A stretch of 64,000 nucleotides of DNA from Mariprofundus sp. (GCA_021772835.1 JAJFLE010000080.1:26530-90529); one strand, 5' to 3'. Positions 18,754 through 29,741 are shown, counted from the first letter of the stretch. Program-made: numbers and translations. Notes: generated by a model not told the origin, from the sequence alone.

Positions 18754-18899
18754 GCCGCCAATTTACGCCGAAAAAGATGAAGACACAATGAAATGGATGC
18801 TGGTGGGATTAAGGACCACTGAGTATTTCACCATGGCAGAATGTGAAACCACGCTATTGTGAGGGCACCCGATTCAAATAACTCATGCCGGGCATCAGT

Positions 18900-18905
18900 T
18901 ATAAT
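18900..18905 (+). promoter_or_regulatory. -10 element upstream of the truncated GIY-YIG gene
   Basis: A perfect TATAAT at 18900-18905 is followed by a small hairpin (CCCCT 18909-18913 with AGGGG 18917-18921) at the expected transcription start. No convincing -35 is visible at 16-18 bp. The cus operon promoter must lie in the same divergent gap, but I could not locate it. Confidence 0.35.
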
Positions 18906-18999
18906 CAACCCCTGAGAGGGGGAAGTCTGTTGTTTTGATCTTCAGCTACAATCTGTCCGATTGTCTGCTACACTCGCTTGCAGGGACAGGAGAGGGGTT

Positions 19000-19227
19000 A
19001 TTTCTAACAAAGCTAAAACGATCCAGATTTTTCTGCCGGATGGCAATCCGCGCGGTGTGCGTATCGCTGAGATTACCAGCCGTACAGTGCAGATATGTCT
19101 GCTTCCACGCGCTAGCCTTGATCTAACGCTAAAGCGTGATGAATTGGCAGCACCCGGTCATTATCTGCTCTTTAGCAGTAGTGAGGATAATGGAAACCAA
19201 CGGCTTATATTAGGCAAGTCAAAGTGA
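19000..19227 (+). pseudogene. Truncated GIY-YIG nuclease-family gene, N-terminal part only
   Basis: About 75 aa reading KTIQIFLPDGNPRGVRIAEI and GHYLLFSSSEDNGNQRLIL. This matches the N-terminal domain of GIY-YIG family proteins in which the sequence continues into the nuclease core. Here it stops at 19227 before the catalytic motif. A strong site GGAGAGGGG precedes, but the expected start position holds ATT (19000) rather than ATG; upstream TTG 18961 is in frame. A second open stretch, 19254-19364 in another frame (including FAGLNKCADEIQRAIETKE), has no ATG and is unassigned. Most likely a decayed gene. Confidence 0.55.
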
Positions 19228-19461
19228 TGTTACCAGCAGCGTTTCCGACATAGGTTGCAGGTGCCATATTTGCAGGGCTAAATAAATGTGCAGATGAGAT
19301 TCAACGCGCCATCGAAACAAAAGAACGTGAAGTTTCGGTGCCAGCTCTTGAATCTGGCCGGTGAGATCTAACCCGGCCAAATGGCGCCGGGTCTGTCATG
19401 GCAACATTCCCCCGGCCTGCCCTGATGATGTACCCCCCGATCAGGAAACCTCAACGCTTAA

Positions 19462-21303
19462 TTACGGTGTCACTTCAACATTGCAGATGGTAAACACACT
19501 CGGAGCCCGGTCGGAAAGGCCGACCATTTCAGCCAGTTTCGCGGCATGTTGTATCGATTGCGCTGGCAACGAAATGCCGGTGAGTGCCAAGAGTTTGCTC
19601 TCCATCGCATAAAAAATTCCGGAGAAGTAGCTGTCGGCATTGCCGAATATTTCCACCAACAGCAGCTCACGCAGCCCCATCGGCTGCTGAATCCACTCTT
19701 TGCTGTAGGTCTCCAGATTGGCTCTTTTGGCAGCAGAGGCGACTGCATCATCGAAACTTCCCAGTGAATCAACCAGGCCAAGACGATGGGCATCTAGACC
19801 GGTCCATACGCGCCCTTCAGCCAGTTCCGCCACTTTAGCTTTTGGAATATTCCTGCCTTCTGAAACAATAGTCAGAAAGCGCTGATAGATAAAATCGATG
19901 GAGAGTTGCATGACCTTACCCAATTCATCAGGCAGCGGGCGATCACCCCGGATACCCGCGGCAACAGCGGTCGTTCCCAATCCATCGGAGTGAATGCCCA
20001 GCTTGCTCAAGCCCTTGCCAGCATTGGCCAGCACACCGAAGGCTCCGATGGAGCCGGTAATGGTTGTTGGCAATGCCCAGATCTCATCAGCCGGTGCTGC
20101 CAGCCAGTAGCCGCCGGATGCCGCAACACTACCCATGGAAACCACAACAGGTTTACCACTGGCTTTCAGGCGTTTGACTGCTGCACGGATCACTTCAGAT
20201 GCCTGAGCGCTGCCACCGGGACTGTCCACGCGAATAACAACGGCTTTAATATTGGTATCCTTGCGCGCCTGCTCCAGCATGGCTTGCATAGATTCGCCGC
20301 CTACCGTCCCCGGTGGCTGTTTGCCATCAAGTATCATGCCGCTGGCAGTAATAATACCGATACGATCTTTGTGCTCGATAACACCTTCGCCGTTTACCGC
20401 GCTCATATAGCCTTTGAAATCAATAGACGGATAGTCGCCCGATGGATAACCCATGGCACCGGAAATGTAGCTCTCGATATTGCCATCATCGGCCAGCGTA
20501 TCGACAAGCCCTTCGGCTTTCGCCAGGTCGGCGAGACTGTTGCCATGCTGGGCAAGGTATTTGGATGGTTGATCCAGAACGGTTTGCATTCGCTCAGGCT
20601 TGATAGCACGCATTTTCGCCAGATCATCTTTGTATTCGGCCCATAGCACTTCGAGCATTTGTTTGTTGGACTTTTGATCGGCATCCGACATGGAATTGCG
20701 CACCAAGGGCTCTGCAGCAGATTTATATTCGCCAGCTTTAAACAGCTGGATGTCGATATGCAGCAGTGACAGCAGATCTTTAAAATAATTACGGTAAACA
20801 GCAAAACCTGAAATCGCTACAGCCCCGAGAGGGTTGAGGAAAATCTGGTCGGCCGTTGCAGCCAGATAGTATTGTGACTGGCTGTAGTTCGGGCCAACAG
20901 CGATGACCATTTTTTCACTCTTTTTAAAATCTTCTATGGCGAGCCTGATCTCCTGCAACTTGGGCAGCGATGTCGCATCCATCTGATCCAGTTTGAGTAC
21001 AATCAGGCGAATGCGCGAGTCATTGGCGGCATAACGAATAGTGGCTATCAGATCATGCAGACGAGTCTGATTGGGTGCAGAAACATTCAATCCTGAAGGC
21101 ACTAGTGCAGATGATGGCAATTCCAACTCTTCAACAATTTTTCCAACCGGGTTGATCACCAGCGCTGCATCATCGGGCACTGAAGTTTGATCTGCAGTGA
21201 TCACGACTCTGACGCTCCGCAGTAAAAGCACAAAAAATCCATTGATCAGAATACGGCGCAAGCGGTCCAGCCAGGTCATCAATGTGCTGAAGAATTTTTT
21301 CAT
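19462..21303 (-). CDS. sppA: Signal peptide peptidase SppA, long (67K) type
   Basis: 613 aa, the double-length SppA with two tandem peptidase-like domains and an N-terminal membrane anchor. The C-terminal half has the serine nucleophile in VSMGSVAASGGYWLA after VVIRVDSPGGSAQASE. The N-terminal half has the general-base Lys in FKAGEYKSAAEPLVR. The enzyme degrades cleaved signal peptides in the inner membrane. It appears monocistronic, divergent from uppP. Confidence 0.95.
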   Translation of the reverse strand: MKKFFSTLMTWLDRLRRILINGFFVLLLRSVRVVITADQTSVPDDAALVINPVGKIVEELELPSSALVPSGLNVSAPNQTRLHDLIATIRYAANDSRIRLIVLKLDQMDATSLPKLQEIRLAIEDFKKSEKMVIAVGPNYSQSQYYLAATADQIFLNPLGAVAISGFAVYRNYFKDLLSLLHIDIQLFKAGEYKSAAEPLVRNSMSDADQKSNKQMLEVLWAEYKDDLAKMRAIKPERMQTVLDQPSKYLAQHGNSLADLAKAEGLVDTLADDGNIESYISGAMGYPSGDYPSIDFKGYMSAVNGEGVIEHKDRIGIITASGMILDGKQPPGTVGGESMQAMLEQARKDTNIKAVVIRVDSPGGSAQASEVIRAAVKRLKASGKPVVVSMGSVAASGGYWLAAPADEIWALPTTITGSIGAFGVLANAGKGLSKLGIHSDGLGTTAVAAGIRGDRPLPDELGKVMQLSIDFIYQRFLTIVSEGRNIPKAKVAELAEGRVWTGLDAHRLGLVDSLGSFDDAVASAAKRANLETYSKEWIQQPMGLRELLLVEIFGNADSYFSGIFYAMESKLLALTGISLPAQSIQHAAKLAEMVGLSDRAPSVFTICNVEVTP

Positions 21304-21425
21304 GGGTGTCGTTCCTTTTCTGGCTGAAGATTAATTCGGCTTAGCGTAGCAGTGTTGTTTCGAAAAAACATCACGTAGGGTGTCGCAGCTTCTACTGCGC
21401 TGACAAACTGTGAGGATTGCTAACG

Positions 21426-22193
21426 ATGGATATAATACAGGCGACTATTCTGGGGCTGATTGAAGGCGCCACAGAATTTCTGCCCATCTCATCGACAGGC
21501 CACATGATCGTCGCCAGCCACTGGCTGGGCATATCGCAGAGCGCGGAAAACAAAGCCTTTGAAGTCATTATCCAGTTGGCGGCCATCCTTGCCGTGGTGG
21601 CGAATTACAGTGAAAAATTCACTCTCAACCATCTGGATTTGTGGAAGAAAGTGATCCTGGCTTTCATTCCGATCGGCCTTGTTGGCCTGCTCTTTCACAA
21701 GCAGATCAAGGCTCTGTTTACGGTTGAGACCGTGGCAGTCATGTTTGTCGTTGGTGGCATCATATTCCTGATTGTGGAGTATCTGCACCGGGACAAGGGT
21801 TATCCGGTAAAGCGCGTTGAAGACATGAGTTACAGACAGGCATTGTGGATCGGCATAGCCCAAGTCTTCGCACTGATTCCCGGCACCAGCCGGGCAGGTG
21901 CTTCCATTATCGGTGCCCTGATCGTTGGTCTGGATCGTAAGGCCAGTGCCGAATTTTCCTTTTTACTTGCCCTGCCGGTGATGCTGGCGGCCAGCGGGTT
22001 TGATCTGCTTAAACATTATCAGGACTTCGCCGGAGCCCAACTTTCACCATTGCTTGCAGGTTTTATCATCGCCTTTGTTTCGGCGTGGCTGGTGATGCGC
22101 TTGTTCATCCGCTTTCTCGAGCACTTTACCTTTGTCGCCTTCGGCATTTACCGTATCCTTTTCGGTGGGTTGCTACTCTGGATGATCTACTGA
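21426..22193 (+). CDS. uppP: Undecaprenyl-diphosphatase
   Basis: 255 aa with about eight membrane helices and both family motifs: [13 protein letters not shown] (catalytic Glu-rich region) and [14 protein letters not shown]. It recycles the undecaprenyl-PP carrier for peptidoglycan and confers bacitracin tolerance. ATG 21426 begins the usual MDIIQA start. The stop overlaps the lgt start as TGATG, so the two envelope genes are coupled. Confidence 0.96.
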   Translation: MDIIQATILGLIEGATEFLPISSTGHMIVASHWLGISQSAENKAFEVIIQLAAILAVVANYSEKFTLNHLDLWKKVILAFIPIGLVGLLFHKQIKALFTVETVAVMFVVGGIIFLIVEYLHRDKGYPVKRVEDMSYRQALWIGIAQVFALIPGTSRAGASIIGALIVGLDRKASAEFSFLLALPVMLAASGFDLLKHYQDFAGAQLSPLLAGFIIAFVSAWLVMRLFIRFLEHFTFVAFGIYRILFGGLLLWMIY

Positions 22194-22996
22194 TGGTCTG
22201 GTCAGGTATAAATCCGGTAGCGCTGCAGTTAGGCCCTGTGGCCATTCACTGGTATGGCCTGATGTATGTGGCGGGCTTTTTTGCCACCTGGTATCTGGTG
22301 CGCCAACAGCTTAAAACTGCAGGCCTGTGGGAAACCAGGGTTTCCAGAGATGCTTACGAAGGACTGTTCACCACCCTCATTCTTGGCGTGATTATCGGTG
22401 GACGTATCTGGTACACATTGTTCTATAACTTTGATTATTACAGTAGCCATCCCATCGAAGTTTTATATGTCTGGCAGGGCGGCATGTCCTTCCATGGCGG
22501 CATGGTGGGGCCGATCGTGGCTGGCTGGTTCTATTGCCGCAAACATGATCTGCCATTTCTGAAATTGTTCGATTACTTTTCCACCGTGGCACCGCTTGGT
22601 CTGATGTTCGGCCGTTTGGGCAACTTCATCAATGGAGAGCTGTGGGGACGTATTGTTGAAAATCCGGCCGATGTACCGTGGGCAATGGTATTTCCACATG
22701 CAGGCCCTGAAGCCAGACACCCGAGCCAGCTGTATGAGATGGCCCTGGAAGGAATAGCGTTGTTTTTACTGTTGTGGTTTGTGCGCAAGAAGGTCTGGCC
22801 TGCTGGGGCACGCGTGGCGATATTTTTCACTGGATATGCTGTAGCGCGTATCATCTGCGAAAACTTCCGTCAGCCGGATGCCCAGCTGGGCTTCCTCTTT
22901 GGTCCGGTCACCATGGGTATGCTGCAATCCTTACCCATGCTTCTGCTTGGCATAGGCTGGCTGTTTTATATATTTAAGTGGCAGAAAAAGGAATGA
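22193..22996 (+). CDS. lgt: Prolipoprotein diacylglyceryl transferase
   Basis: 267 aa with seven membrane helices, the Lgt signature GRLGNFINGELWGR and the conserved His in MSFHGGMVG. It transfers diacylglycerol from phosphatidylglycerol to the lipobox cysteine of prolipoproteins. ATG 22193 is preferred over the upstream in-frame ATG at 22085, which lies inside uppP. Substrates in this window include the TlpA-type and 61-aa lipoproteins. Confidence 0.96.
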   Translation: MVWSGINPVALQLGPVAIHWYGLMYVAGFFATWYLVRQQLKTAGLWETRVSRDAYEGLFTTLILGVIIGGRIWYTLFYNFDYYSSHPIEVLYVWQGGMSFHGGMVGPIVAGWFYCRKHDLPFLKLFDYFSTVAPLGLMFGRLGNFINGELWGRIVENPADVPWAMVFPHAGPEARHPSQLYEMALEGIALFLLLWFVRKKVWPAGARVAIFFTGYAVARIICENFRQPDAQLGFLFGPVTMGMLQSLPMLLLGIGWLFYIFKWQKKE

Positions 22997-23015
22997 TCAG
23001 CAGTTCAATTTTGTT

Positions 23016-23213
23016 TCAATTTCGGCGACCTTCCCCCGCCTTGTGGCAGGCAGGCCCGGGATTAAAGGAAAATGGCCAGAAGCAGGCTTCACGAATAAAA
23101 TAGGCATGCTTCCCCAGATAGTGAACCAAGGGGCCTCGTTTTGTCTGTTCAACCGCAAATGAGCCGATACGTGAGAATGATTCGGCGATCTTTTGGGCTC
23201 GTTTGACATCCAT
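23016..23213 (-). CDS. Small protein of unknown function
   Basis: 65 aa starting MDVKRAQKIAESFSRIG, with GGGGAG about 9 bp upstream of ATG 23213. A longer in-frame version (107 aa from 23339) would run into the xth gene. It is basic, without signal or membrane helix, and I do not recognise it. It lies between lgt and xth on the opposite strand. Confidence 0.45.
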   Translation of the reverse strand: MDVKRAQKIAESFSRIGSFAVEQTKRGPLVHYLGKHAYFIREACFWPFSFNPGPACHKAGEGRRN

Positions 23214-23352
23214 GGCACTGCTCCCCTGCGGGATTGCTGGTATTTCTGTTTCTATCATCGATGCACACACAAACAGAGTTGTGCATGAGTCGTGCCAATA
23301 CTGACTCCGATTACTGCTTGAGACTGTGAGCTCACTCATTCATGATCCAGCT

Positions 23353-24120
23353 GTGAAAATTGTGACCTGGAATGTAAACTCGCTGAATGTGCGCCTGCCC
23401 CATGTGCTGGCGTTTTTGGATAAACATCAGCCTGATGTGCTCTGCCTGCAGGAAACAAAATCACCTGATGAAAAGTTCCCTGCAGATGAGATTCAGGCTG
23501 CAGGTTATCAGGTTACCTACTCTGGCCAGAAAACATATAACGGTGTTGCGATCATCAGTCGTAAACCTGTCTCAGATTGTATCATGGACGTGCCTGAATT
23601 TGATGACCCGCAGCGCAGACTTCTGACTGCAACAATAGACGGGATTCGCATCATCAATGTCTATATTCCCAATGGTCAGGAAGTGGGCTCAGACAAATAT
23701 GCCTATAAATTCCGCTGGTTGGCGGCATTTACAGATTTTCTTAAGACTGAACTTGCTTTACATGAAAAGCTGGTACTGCTCGGTGACTACAACATCGCGC
23801 CTGCGGATATAGACGTGCATGACCCCGCTCGCTGGTCTGGAAAGATCACATGCTCGGATGCTGAGCGTCAGGTATTTACAGATTTCCTCGGGCTCGGGCT
23901 TGTTGATGCAGTGCGCAGCCTGCATGCTGAAACACCGATGTTCAGCTGGTGGGATTATCGCATGAATGCATTTCGCCGGTCATGGGGGTTGCGTATTGAT
24001 CATCAGCTTGCAACTGCATGCATGAAACCGATTGCAGCTGGCGTAGCCACGGACTTCCGTGCCATGGAGCGGCCCAGCGATCATGCGCCGGTCTGGGTAG
24101 ACTTTGAAGAGAGTGAGTGA
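23353..24120 (+). CDS. xth: Exodeoxyribonuclease III
   Basis: 255 aa from GTG 23353 (KIVTWNVNSLNVR, the standard start); GTG 23326 would add nine residues. Endonuclease/exonuclease/phosphatase motifs are present: LQETKSPDE with the metal-binding Glu, GDYNIAPADIDVHDP, FSWWDYRMNAFRRSWGLRIDH and the catalytic SDHAPVW near the end. It is an AP endonuclease and 3'-exonuclease of base-excision repair. Its stop overlaps the first codon of the yjbQ remnant. Confidence 0.94.
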   Translation: MKIVTWNVNSLNVRLPHVLAFLDKHQPDVLCLQETKSPDEKFPADEIQAAGYQVTYSGQKTYNGVAIISRKPVSDCIMDVPEFDDPQRRLLTATIDGIRIINVYIPNGQEVGSDKYAYKFRWLAAFTDFLKTELALHEKLVLLGDYNIAPADIDVHDPARWSGKITCSDAERQVFTDFLGLGLVDAVRSLHAETPMFSWWDYRMNAFRRSWGLRIDHQLATACMKPIAAGVATDFRAMERPSDHAPVWVDFEESE

Positions 24121-24484
24121 TGAATCAGGTACAGAAAACCATGACTATTGCATGTTGCGCTCACGGTTTTACCCGTGATAGCTAAACATCAAATCCATGC
24201 TAGTGGCATTATCACCGGACTCGTCAGCCATTTCATCAAGGATACAGGTTGTTCCATGAGCCTTCAGGAAACATGGGGCCTGAAATACACAGAACATGGC
24301 AAATATCAAAGCGCATGCTGCTGATCTACATGGTCACACACGAATGGTGTTAACCGCTGTTTCACTCACCTTCCCCGTTCAGAATGGGCGACTGGTACTC
24401 GGTACCTGGCAAGACCTCTACTCGATGAACATCATTCACATGCCAAAAACCGCAGAATTTTCTTTCATATTATTGGCGATATAA
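24120..24484 (+). pseudogene. yjbQ: Broken yjbQ (UPF0047) gene
   Basis: Three fragments in three frames reconstruct an eroded UPF0047 protein. Frame A from ATG 24120: MNQVQKTMTIACCAHGFTR. Frame B from about 24175: VIAKHQIHASGIITGLVSHFIKD, TGCSMSLQE. Frame C to 24484: SLTFPVQNGRLVLGTWQDLY, the family's C-terminal signature. The middle His-rich part is shortened by roughly 20-25 residues. The ATG overlaps the xth stop, so the intact gene was coupled to xth. Intact homologues are reported as secondary thiamine-phosphate synthase-like proteins. Confidence 0.75.
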
Positions 24485-24538
24485 CCTGAAATGTCAGCCA
24501 CATCACTTTACCTGCCCTATTTATACTACTAGCTTTGA

Positions 24539-25606
<1,068 letters not shown>

Positions 25607-25609
25607 GCG

Positions 25610-26398
25610 ATGGCCCTTGTCAGACGCCGCTATAAGCCGTGGCTGATTGGATCGCTCATCGTCATTGCCCTGCTCTCAGCGTCCAGGTTTTCCACAGGCT
25701 CGTGGCCCATGCTGGCAACCTGGCCGGCACTGGAAGCTTTGCACAAACCGGTGCAGTGGTGGGACTCGCTTAGCCTCTGGTTTACTGATAGCGAAAAACT
25801 CCAGGAACAATACCTGGCCTTTCACAAAAAGGCGCAGCAACAGGCAGCATTGATTCAGGAATCCAACGCCCTGCGCGAAGAAAATCGCCAGCTACGTAGC
25901 ATTCTCGATATCTCCGGCATTACCGGTTATCGCTGGCATGCTGCCAAGGTTCGTGGTCGCAGCCCCGAAAAAATGAGCCAGCGCATTCTGCTGCAGGTTT
26001 ACGGCGTCTCTAAGGACGATGTGATCGTATCCAGTGAAGGGCTGGTCGGGATCGTTGACACTGTTTCCGAAAATCATGCCACTGTTCGCACCGTATTCGA
26101 CGCCTCTATTTCCGTGCCGGTGACCATCCCGGGCACTGCCTTGGCGGCTCTGGCACGTGGTCAGGGTGAAAGCCTCTCTATCGATTTTGTGCCGCTGGGC
26201 ATTGCTCCAAAGACGGGGGAAGTCCTCTATACAAGTGGTGCAGGCGGCTTGTTTCCGCCGGGTATTGCGGTTGCCCGAATTACCGAAGTCACACCTATTC
26301 CAGGACAGCTGTTTGTGAAGGTTGCTGCCGAACCTGTGGCACACTGGCAACGTGATAACTGGCTGGCGGTGGCTTCGCAACTGCATGCAACACCATGA
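25610..26398 (+). CDS. mreC: Rod shape-determining protein MreC
   Basis: 262 aa with one N-terminal membrane helix (residues 11-28), a coiled coil around residues 65-105, and the periplasmic beta-barrel domain with typical MreC features (EGLVGIVD, GTALAALARGQG, YTSGAGGLFPPGIAVARI). It scaffolds PBP2 and RodA. It starts 3 bp after mreB and overlaps mreD by 4 bp. Confidence 0.96.
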   Translation: MALVRRRYKPWLIGSLIVIALLSASRFSTGSWPMLATWPALEALHKPVQWWDSLSLWFTDSEKLQEQYLAFHKKAQQQAALIQESNALREENRQLRSILDISGITGYRWHAAKVRGRSPEKMSQRILLQVYGVSKDDVIVSSEGLVGIVDTVSENHATVRTVFDASISVPVTIPGTALAALARGQGESLSIDFVPLGIAPKTGEVLYTSGAGGLFPPGIAVARITEVTPIPGQLFVKVAAEPVAHWQRDNWLAVASQLHATP

Positions 26399-26802
26399 TT
26401 GCCTTGAGCGTGACGCTGATTGCACTGCTGGGCATGAGCCTGAATCTGGCTTTTTCAGCATCGCTTTCGCAGCCTGACTGGGCAATGGCTGTACTGCTGG
26501 CCGCTATTCTCGCGCACAGAAACAACTGGATATGGGTATTGCCATGCGCATTTCTGCATGACGTGATACTGCACTGGTCTTTTGGCAGCAGCTTTATTGT
26601 CATGGCACTGATTCCACTGGCCATGATCTATCTTGATAAACACCTGGGACCGGGCATCCCTCAGCGTGTGCTCATTATGCTCGCCGCAATTCTGGCGCTG
26701 GCGAATTGGGGCTGGACCACACAGGCTTTACTGCTGACGCTGTGCCTGTGTGTGCCGGTCTGGTATCAGTTAACGGGATTGTATGCACAAACAACAGCTT
26801 GA
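26395..26802 (+). CDS. mreD: Rod shape-determining protein MreD
   Basis: 135-aa hydrophobic protein with about five membrane helices, short even for MreD. Identification rests on position (mreC overlap of 4 bp, mrdA overlap of 20 bp) and on hydrophobicity, since the family is poorly conserved. It is a component of the elongasome. Confidence 0.9.
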   Translation: MIALSVTLIALLGMSLNLAFSASLSQPDWAMAVLLAAILAHRNNWIWVLPCAFLHDVILHWSFGSSFIVMALIPLAMIYLDKHLGPGIPQRVLIMLAAILALANWGWTTQALLLTLCLCVPVWYQLTGLYAQTTA

Positions 26803-28612
26803 GAGTCGCCAGCGTTTCGATGTGCGCATGCTGTTTTTTTATGCCGCAGCACCTGTTCTGCTCGGCCTGCTGGCCATGCATGTGTTGCAACTGCAATGGC
26901 TTGAACACGAAAAACTTGCCTTGCAGGCAGACCACAATCGACTGAATATTGTTCCGGTTTTGCCGGTGCGCGGAGAGATTGTAGATCGGCATGGCAAAGG
27001 TCTTGCGGTGAACAGGATCGCCTATCAGGTACAATTGATCCCGGAACGTGTCAAAGATCTTGATGTTACGCTCACGATGCTCGCTGAAATGTTGCAGTGG
27101 AGCCCGCGCAAGCTTGATCACATCCACAAGCGTATTAAACGCTCCCGCCCCGACAGACCTATTTTGCTTGATGACAAGCTACTCTGGCAACAGGTCTCTC
27201 CGATTGCTGCCAGGCTGCACCATCTGCCCGGTGTTGATGTTGAGGCGGGAAGTTATCGCCAGTACCCCTATGCCAATTTGACCTCACACCTGATTGGTTA
27301 TCTTTCACTTGCCAGTAAATCCGATACAGACGCCGGTTTTCTTGCCAACGAATTTATCGGCAGAACCGGCGTGGAAAAATCCTATGAAGATCTTCTGCAC
27401 GGCAGCCTTGGTTATCAGCAGGAAGAGGTGGATGCACATGGTCGTCGTATTGCCGTAACCAAACGTACACCGCCAGCAATGGGAGAGCGGCTGCGTTTGG
27501 CGCTCGATGCAGAAGTACAGCAGGCTGCTGCAGCGGCACTGGGTGACAGAACCGGGGCCGTGGTCGTGATGGACATACATAGCGGCGAAGTCATCACACT
27601 GCTGAGTCAGCCCGGCTACGATACCAATCGTTTTATCACCGGTCTGGAGTCAGAGCAGTGGCAGGCATGGCTGGATAATATTGAAAACCCTCTGCTCAAT
27701 CGCGCCACGCAAGCCGCTTATCCCCCAGCCTCCACTTTCAAAGTAATCACCGGCCTTGCCGGGCTGAAAGCAGGAGCACATCTGGCTACTGGTCATACAA
27801 CCTGCCCGGGTTATCTGGAGCTGGCAGACCGCAAAATGCGCTGCTGGAAGCGTACCGGTCACGGTAAGGTTTCAATGTATGATGCTTTAATTCGCTCTTG
27901 TGACGTCTATTTTTACAAACTTGGTGATCAGCTGGGCATGGAAACAATCTCCGATGCTGCACTGGCATGGGGGTTGGGCGAGAAGACAGGTATCGATCTG
28001 TCTCCGGAATCTCGCGGCGTTATCCCTGCGCAACGCCCCTACATGATGGCAGCGATGAAAAGTGAATCGAGTAAACGCAAAAAATGGTTCCGTGGCGAAA
28101 CCATGATTGCTTCTATTGGACAGGGTGCTTTAACGGCAACACCACTGCAGATTGCCCGCATGGTTGCCGCTGTTGCCAATGGTGGCAGGGTATTAAAACC
28201 ACAGTTGCTGGCTGGCGTCGAAGCAGAGATTCTGCATCATGTAGAGGTGGACCCCAAACATCTGAAAAGCATTCAAAAAGCCATGCGTGGCGTGGTCGAA
28301 AAGCCTTTTGGCACGGCCCACCGTGCATTGGCAAATGCCGACTGGACCGTGGCTGGAAAAACCGGCACGGCACAGGTGATCAAAATGTCACAGGATGATG
28401 AGAAAAAAGGGTACTCGCCTGATCAGGTTCTACGACGCCATCAGGATCACGCCTGGTTTATGGGTTATGCGCCTTACGAAAATCCAAAAGTTGCCATCGC
28501 TGTGTTCGTTGAACATGGCGGTCACGGAGGCAGCGACGCCGCACCTGTTGCAGCCGCAGTGATTAAAGCATTGGCTGCTCAGGAAGAAAAACAACAGGTG
28601 GCAGGTCTATGA
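26783..28612 (+). CDS. mrdA: Penicillin-binding protein 2 (transpeptidase)
   Basis: 609 aa with an N-terminal membrane anchor, pedestal domain and transpeptidase domain. Active-site motifs: SxxK as PPASTFK (catalytic Ser near residue 318), SxN as SCD in IRSCDVYFYKL, and KTG as AGKTGTAQV near residue 525. SCD instead of SSN is typical of PBP2. It cross-links peptidoglycan during elongation with RodA, whose gene overlaps by 4 bp. Confidence 0.97.
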   Translation: MHKQQLESRQRFDVRMLFFYAAAPVLLGLLAMHVLQLQWLEHEKLALQADHNRLNIVPVLPVRGEIVDRHGKGLAVNRIAYQVQLIPERVKDLDVTLTMLAEMLQWSPRKLDHIHKRIKRSRPDRPILLDDKLLWQQVSPIAARLHHLPGVDVEAGSYRQYPYANLTSHLIGYLSLASKSDTDAGFLANEFIGRTGVEKSYEDLLHGSLGYQQEEVDAHGRRIAVTKRTPPAMGERLRLALDAEVQQAAAAALGDRTGAVVVMDIHSGEVITLLSQPGYDTNRFITGLESEQWQAWLDNIENPLLNRATQAAYPPASTFKVITGLAGLKAGAHLATGHTTCPGYLELADRKMRCWKRTGHGKVSMYDALIRSCDVYFYKLGDQLGMETISDAALAWGLGEKTGIDLSPESRGVIPAQRPYMMAAMKSESSKRKKWFRGETMIASIGQGALTATPLQIARMVAAVANGGRVLKPQLLAGVEAEILHHVEVDPKHLKSIQKAMRGVVEKPFGTAHRALANADWTVAGKTGTAQVIKMSQDDEKKGYSPDQVLRRHQDHAWFMGYAPYENPKVAIAVFVEHGGHGGSDAAPVAAAVIKALAAQEEKQQVAGL

Positions 28613-29715
28613 TACGAGTATTACGGGGCATGGACTGGATATTGTTGGCTGCCATCATCAGTCTGGCTGTGCTCGGACTGGTCACGCTATACGCTGCTGT
28701 GCATCAGGGTGATGCGGGACTCTGGCAGAAGCAGTTTACATTCTGGGGCATCGGGTTTATCGCATTTCTGATCTTATGTTTTGTGCCTCTGCGCCTGCTT
28801 GGCCTGATCAGTTGGCCATTTTATGCTTTGGCGTTGCTGCTGCTGGTGCTTGTACCACTGGTGGGAGATGTACAGATGGGGGCCAGACGCTGGCTGAACC
28901 TTGGCATTGTTAATCTACAACCCTCCGAGCTGATGAAATGGGCTTTGATGTTAATTCTGGCCAGCTGGTTTGCCACTAGAGAAGCAAACTCACTAAGGGA
29001 CATTGCTGTTGCCTTAATGCTTGCAGTGGTTCCGGCGGCACTGATTGTGAACCAGCCTGACCTTGGTACGACGCTGGTGCTGTTGTTTGCAGCAACGTCC
29101 TTGCTCATTGCTGCAGGGCTACCCTGGCGCTGGTTCGGCATAGCAGTCATTGCCGCGATTGGATCGTTGCCTGCATTATGGCATTTCATGCATGATTATC
29201 AGAAGCAGCGTGTATTAACCCTGCTCGATCCGCAGTCCGATCCTTTAGGCGCGGGTTACCATGTGATTCAGTCGACCATTGCCATTGGCTCCGGTGGCCT
29301 GACGGGTAAAGGCTTTTTGCAGGGAACACAGGGACGACTGCATTTTCTGCCTGAGCAGCATACCGATTTCATCTTTGCGGTTCTGGCCGAAGAAGGCGGC
29401 TTTATAGCTGTAATGTTATTGCTGTTATTGTACACGATCCTGATAACACGCATGCTGATGATCAGCAACCGTGCTCACAGTCGTTTCGCATCACTGATCT
29501 GCATCGGGGTCGCATCTATCTTCATGCTCTATATTACGGTCAACATCGGTATGGTGTCCGGAATGTTTCCCGTGGTAGGGCTGCCCCTGCCCTTTATCAG
29601 CTATGGCGGCTCTGCCATGGTGACCATGCTGGCCGCACTTGGTCTGGTGATGCGTGTCAGTATCGAATCAAAGGACAGAATACCCTGGCAGCGCCCTGGC
29701 AGCCCGTTGGCATAA
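28609..29715 (+). CDS. rodA: RodA peptidoglycan glycosyltransferase (SEDS)
   Basis: 368 aa with ten predicted membrane helices and SEDS motifs: GARRWLNLG, LQPSELMKWALML, NQPDLGTTLVL, FLPEQHTDFIFAVLAEEGG and the C-terminal GLPLPFISYGGSAM. It polymerises lipid II with PBP2. It is the last gene of the mreBCD-mrdA-rodA operon and converges with the TauE/SafE gene 26 bp downstream. Confidence 0.97.
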   Translation: MIRVLRGMDWILLAAIISLAVLGLVTLYAAVHQGDAGLWQKQFTFWGIGFIAFLILCFVPLRLLGLISWPFYALALLLLVLVPLVGDVQMGARRWLNLGIVNLQPSELMKWALMLILASWFATREANSLRDIAVALMLAVVPAALIVNQPDLGTTLVLLFAATSLLIAAGLPWRWFGIAVIAAIGSLPALWHFMHDYQKQRVLTLLDPQSDPLGAGYHVIQSTIAIGSGGLTGKGFLQGTQGRLHFLPEQHTDFIFAVLAEEGGFIAVMLLLLLYTILITRMLMISNRAHSRFASLICIGVASIFMLYITVNIGMVSGMFPVVGLPLPFISYGGSAMVTMLAALGLVMRVSIESKDRIPWQRPGSPLA

Positions 29716-29741
29716 TCCGGGCCCAAAAGGCCGGGTCGGCT

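Noticed and set aside
23016..23213. Similarity of MDVKRAQKI to H-type small acid-soluble spore proteins
   Set aside because: Only the first dozen residues look alike, the rest does not match, and nothing else suggests a spore former.
22997..23218. 73-aa minus-strand ORF in the lgt-xth gap
   Set aside because: Overlaps the better candidate 23016-23213 in another frame and lacks a supporting start.
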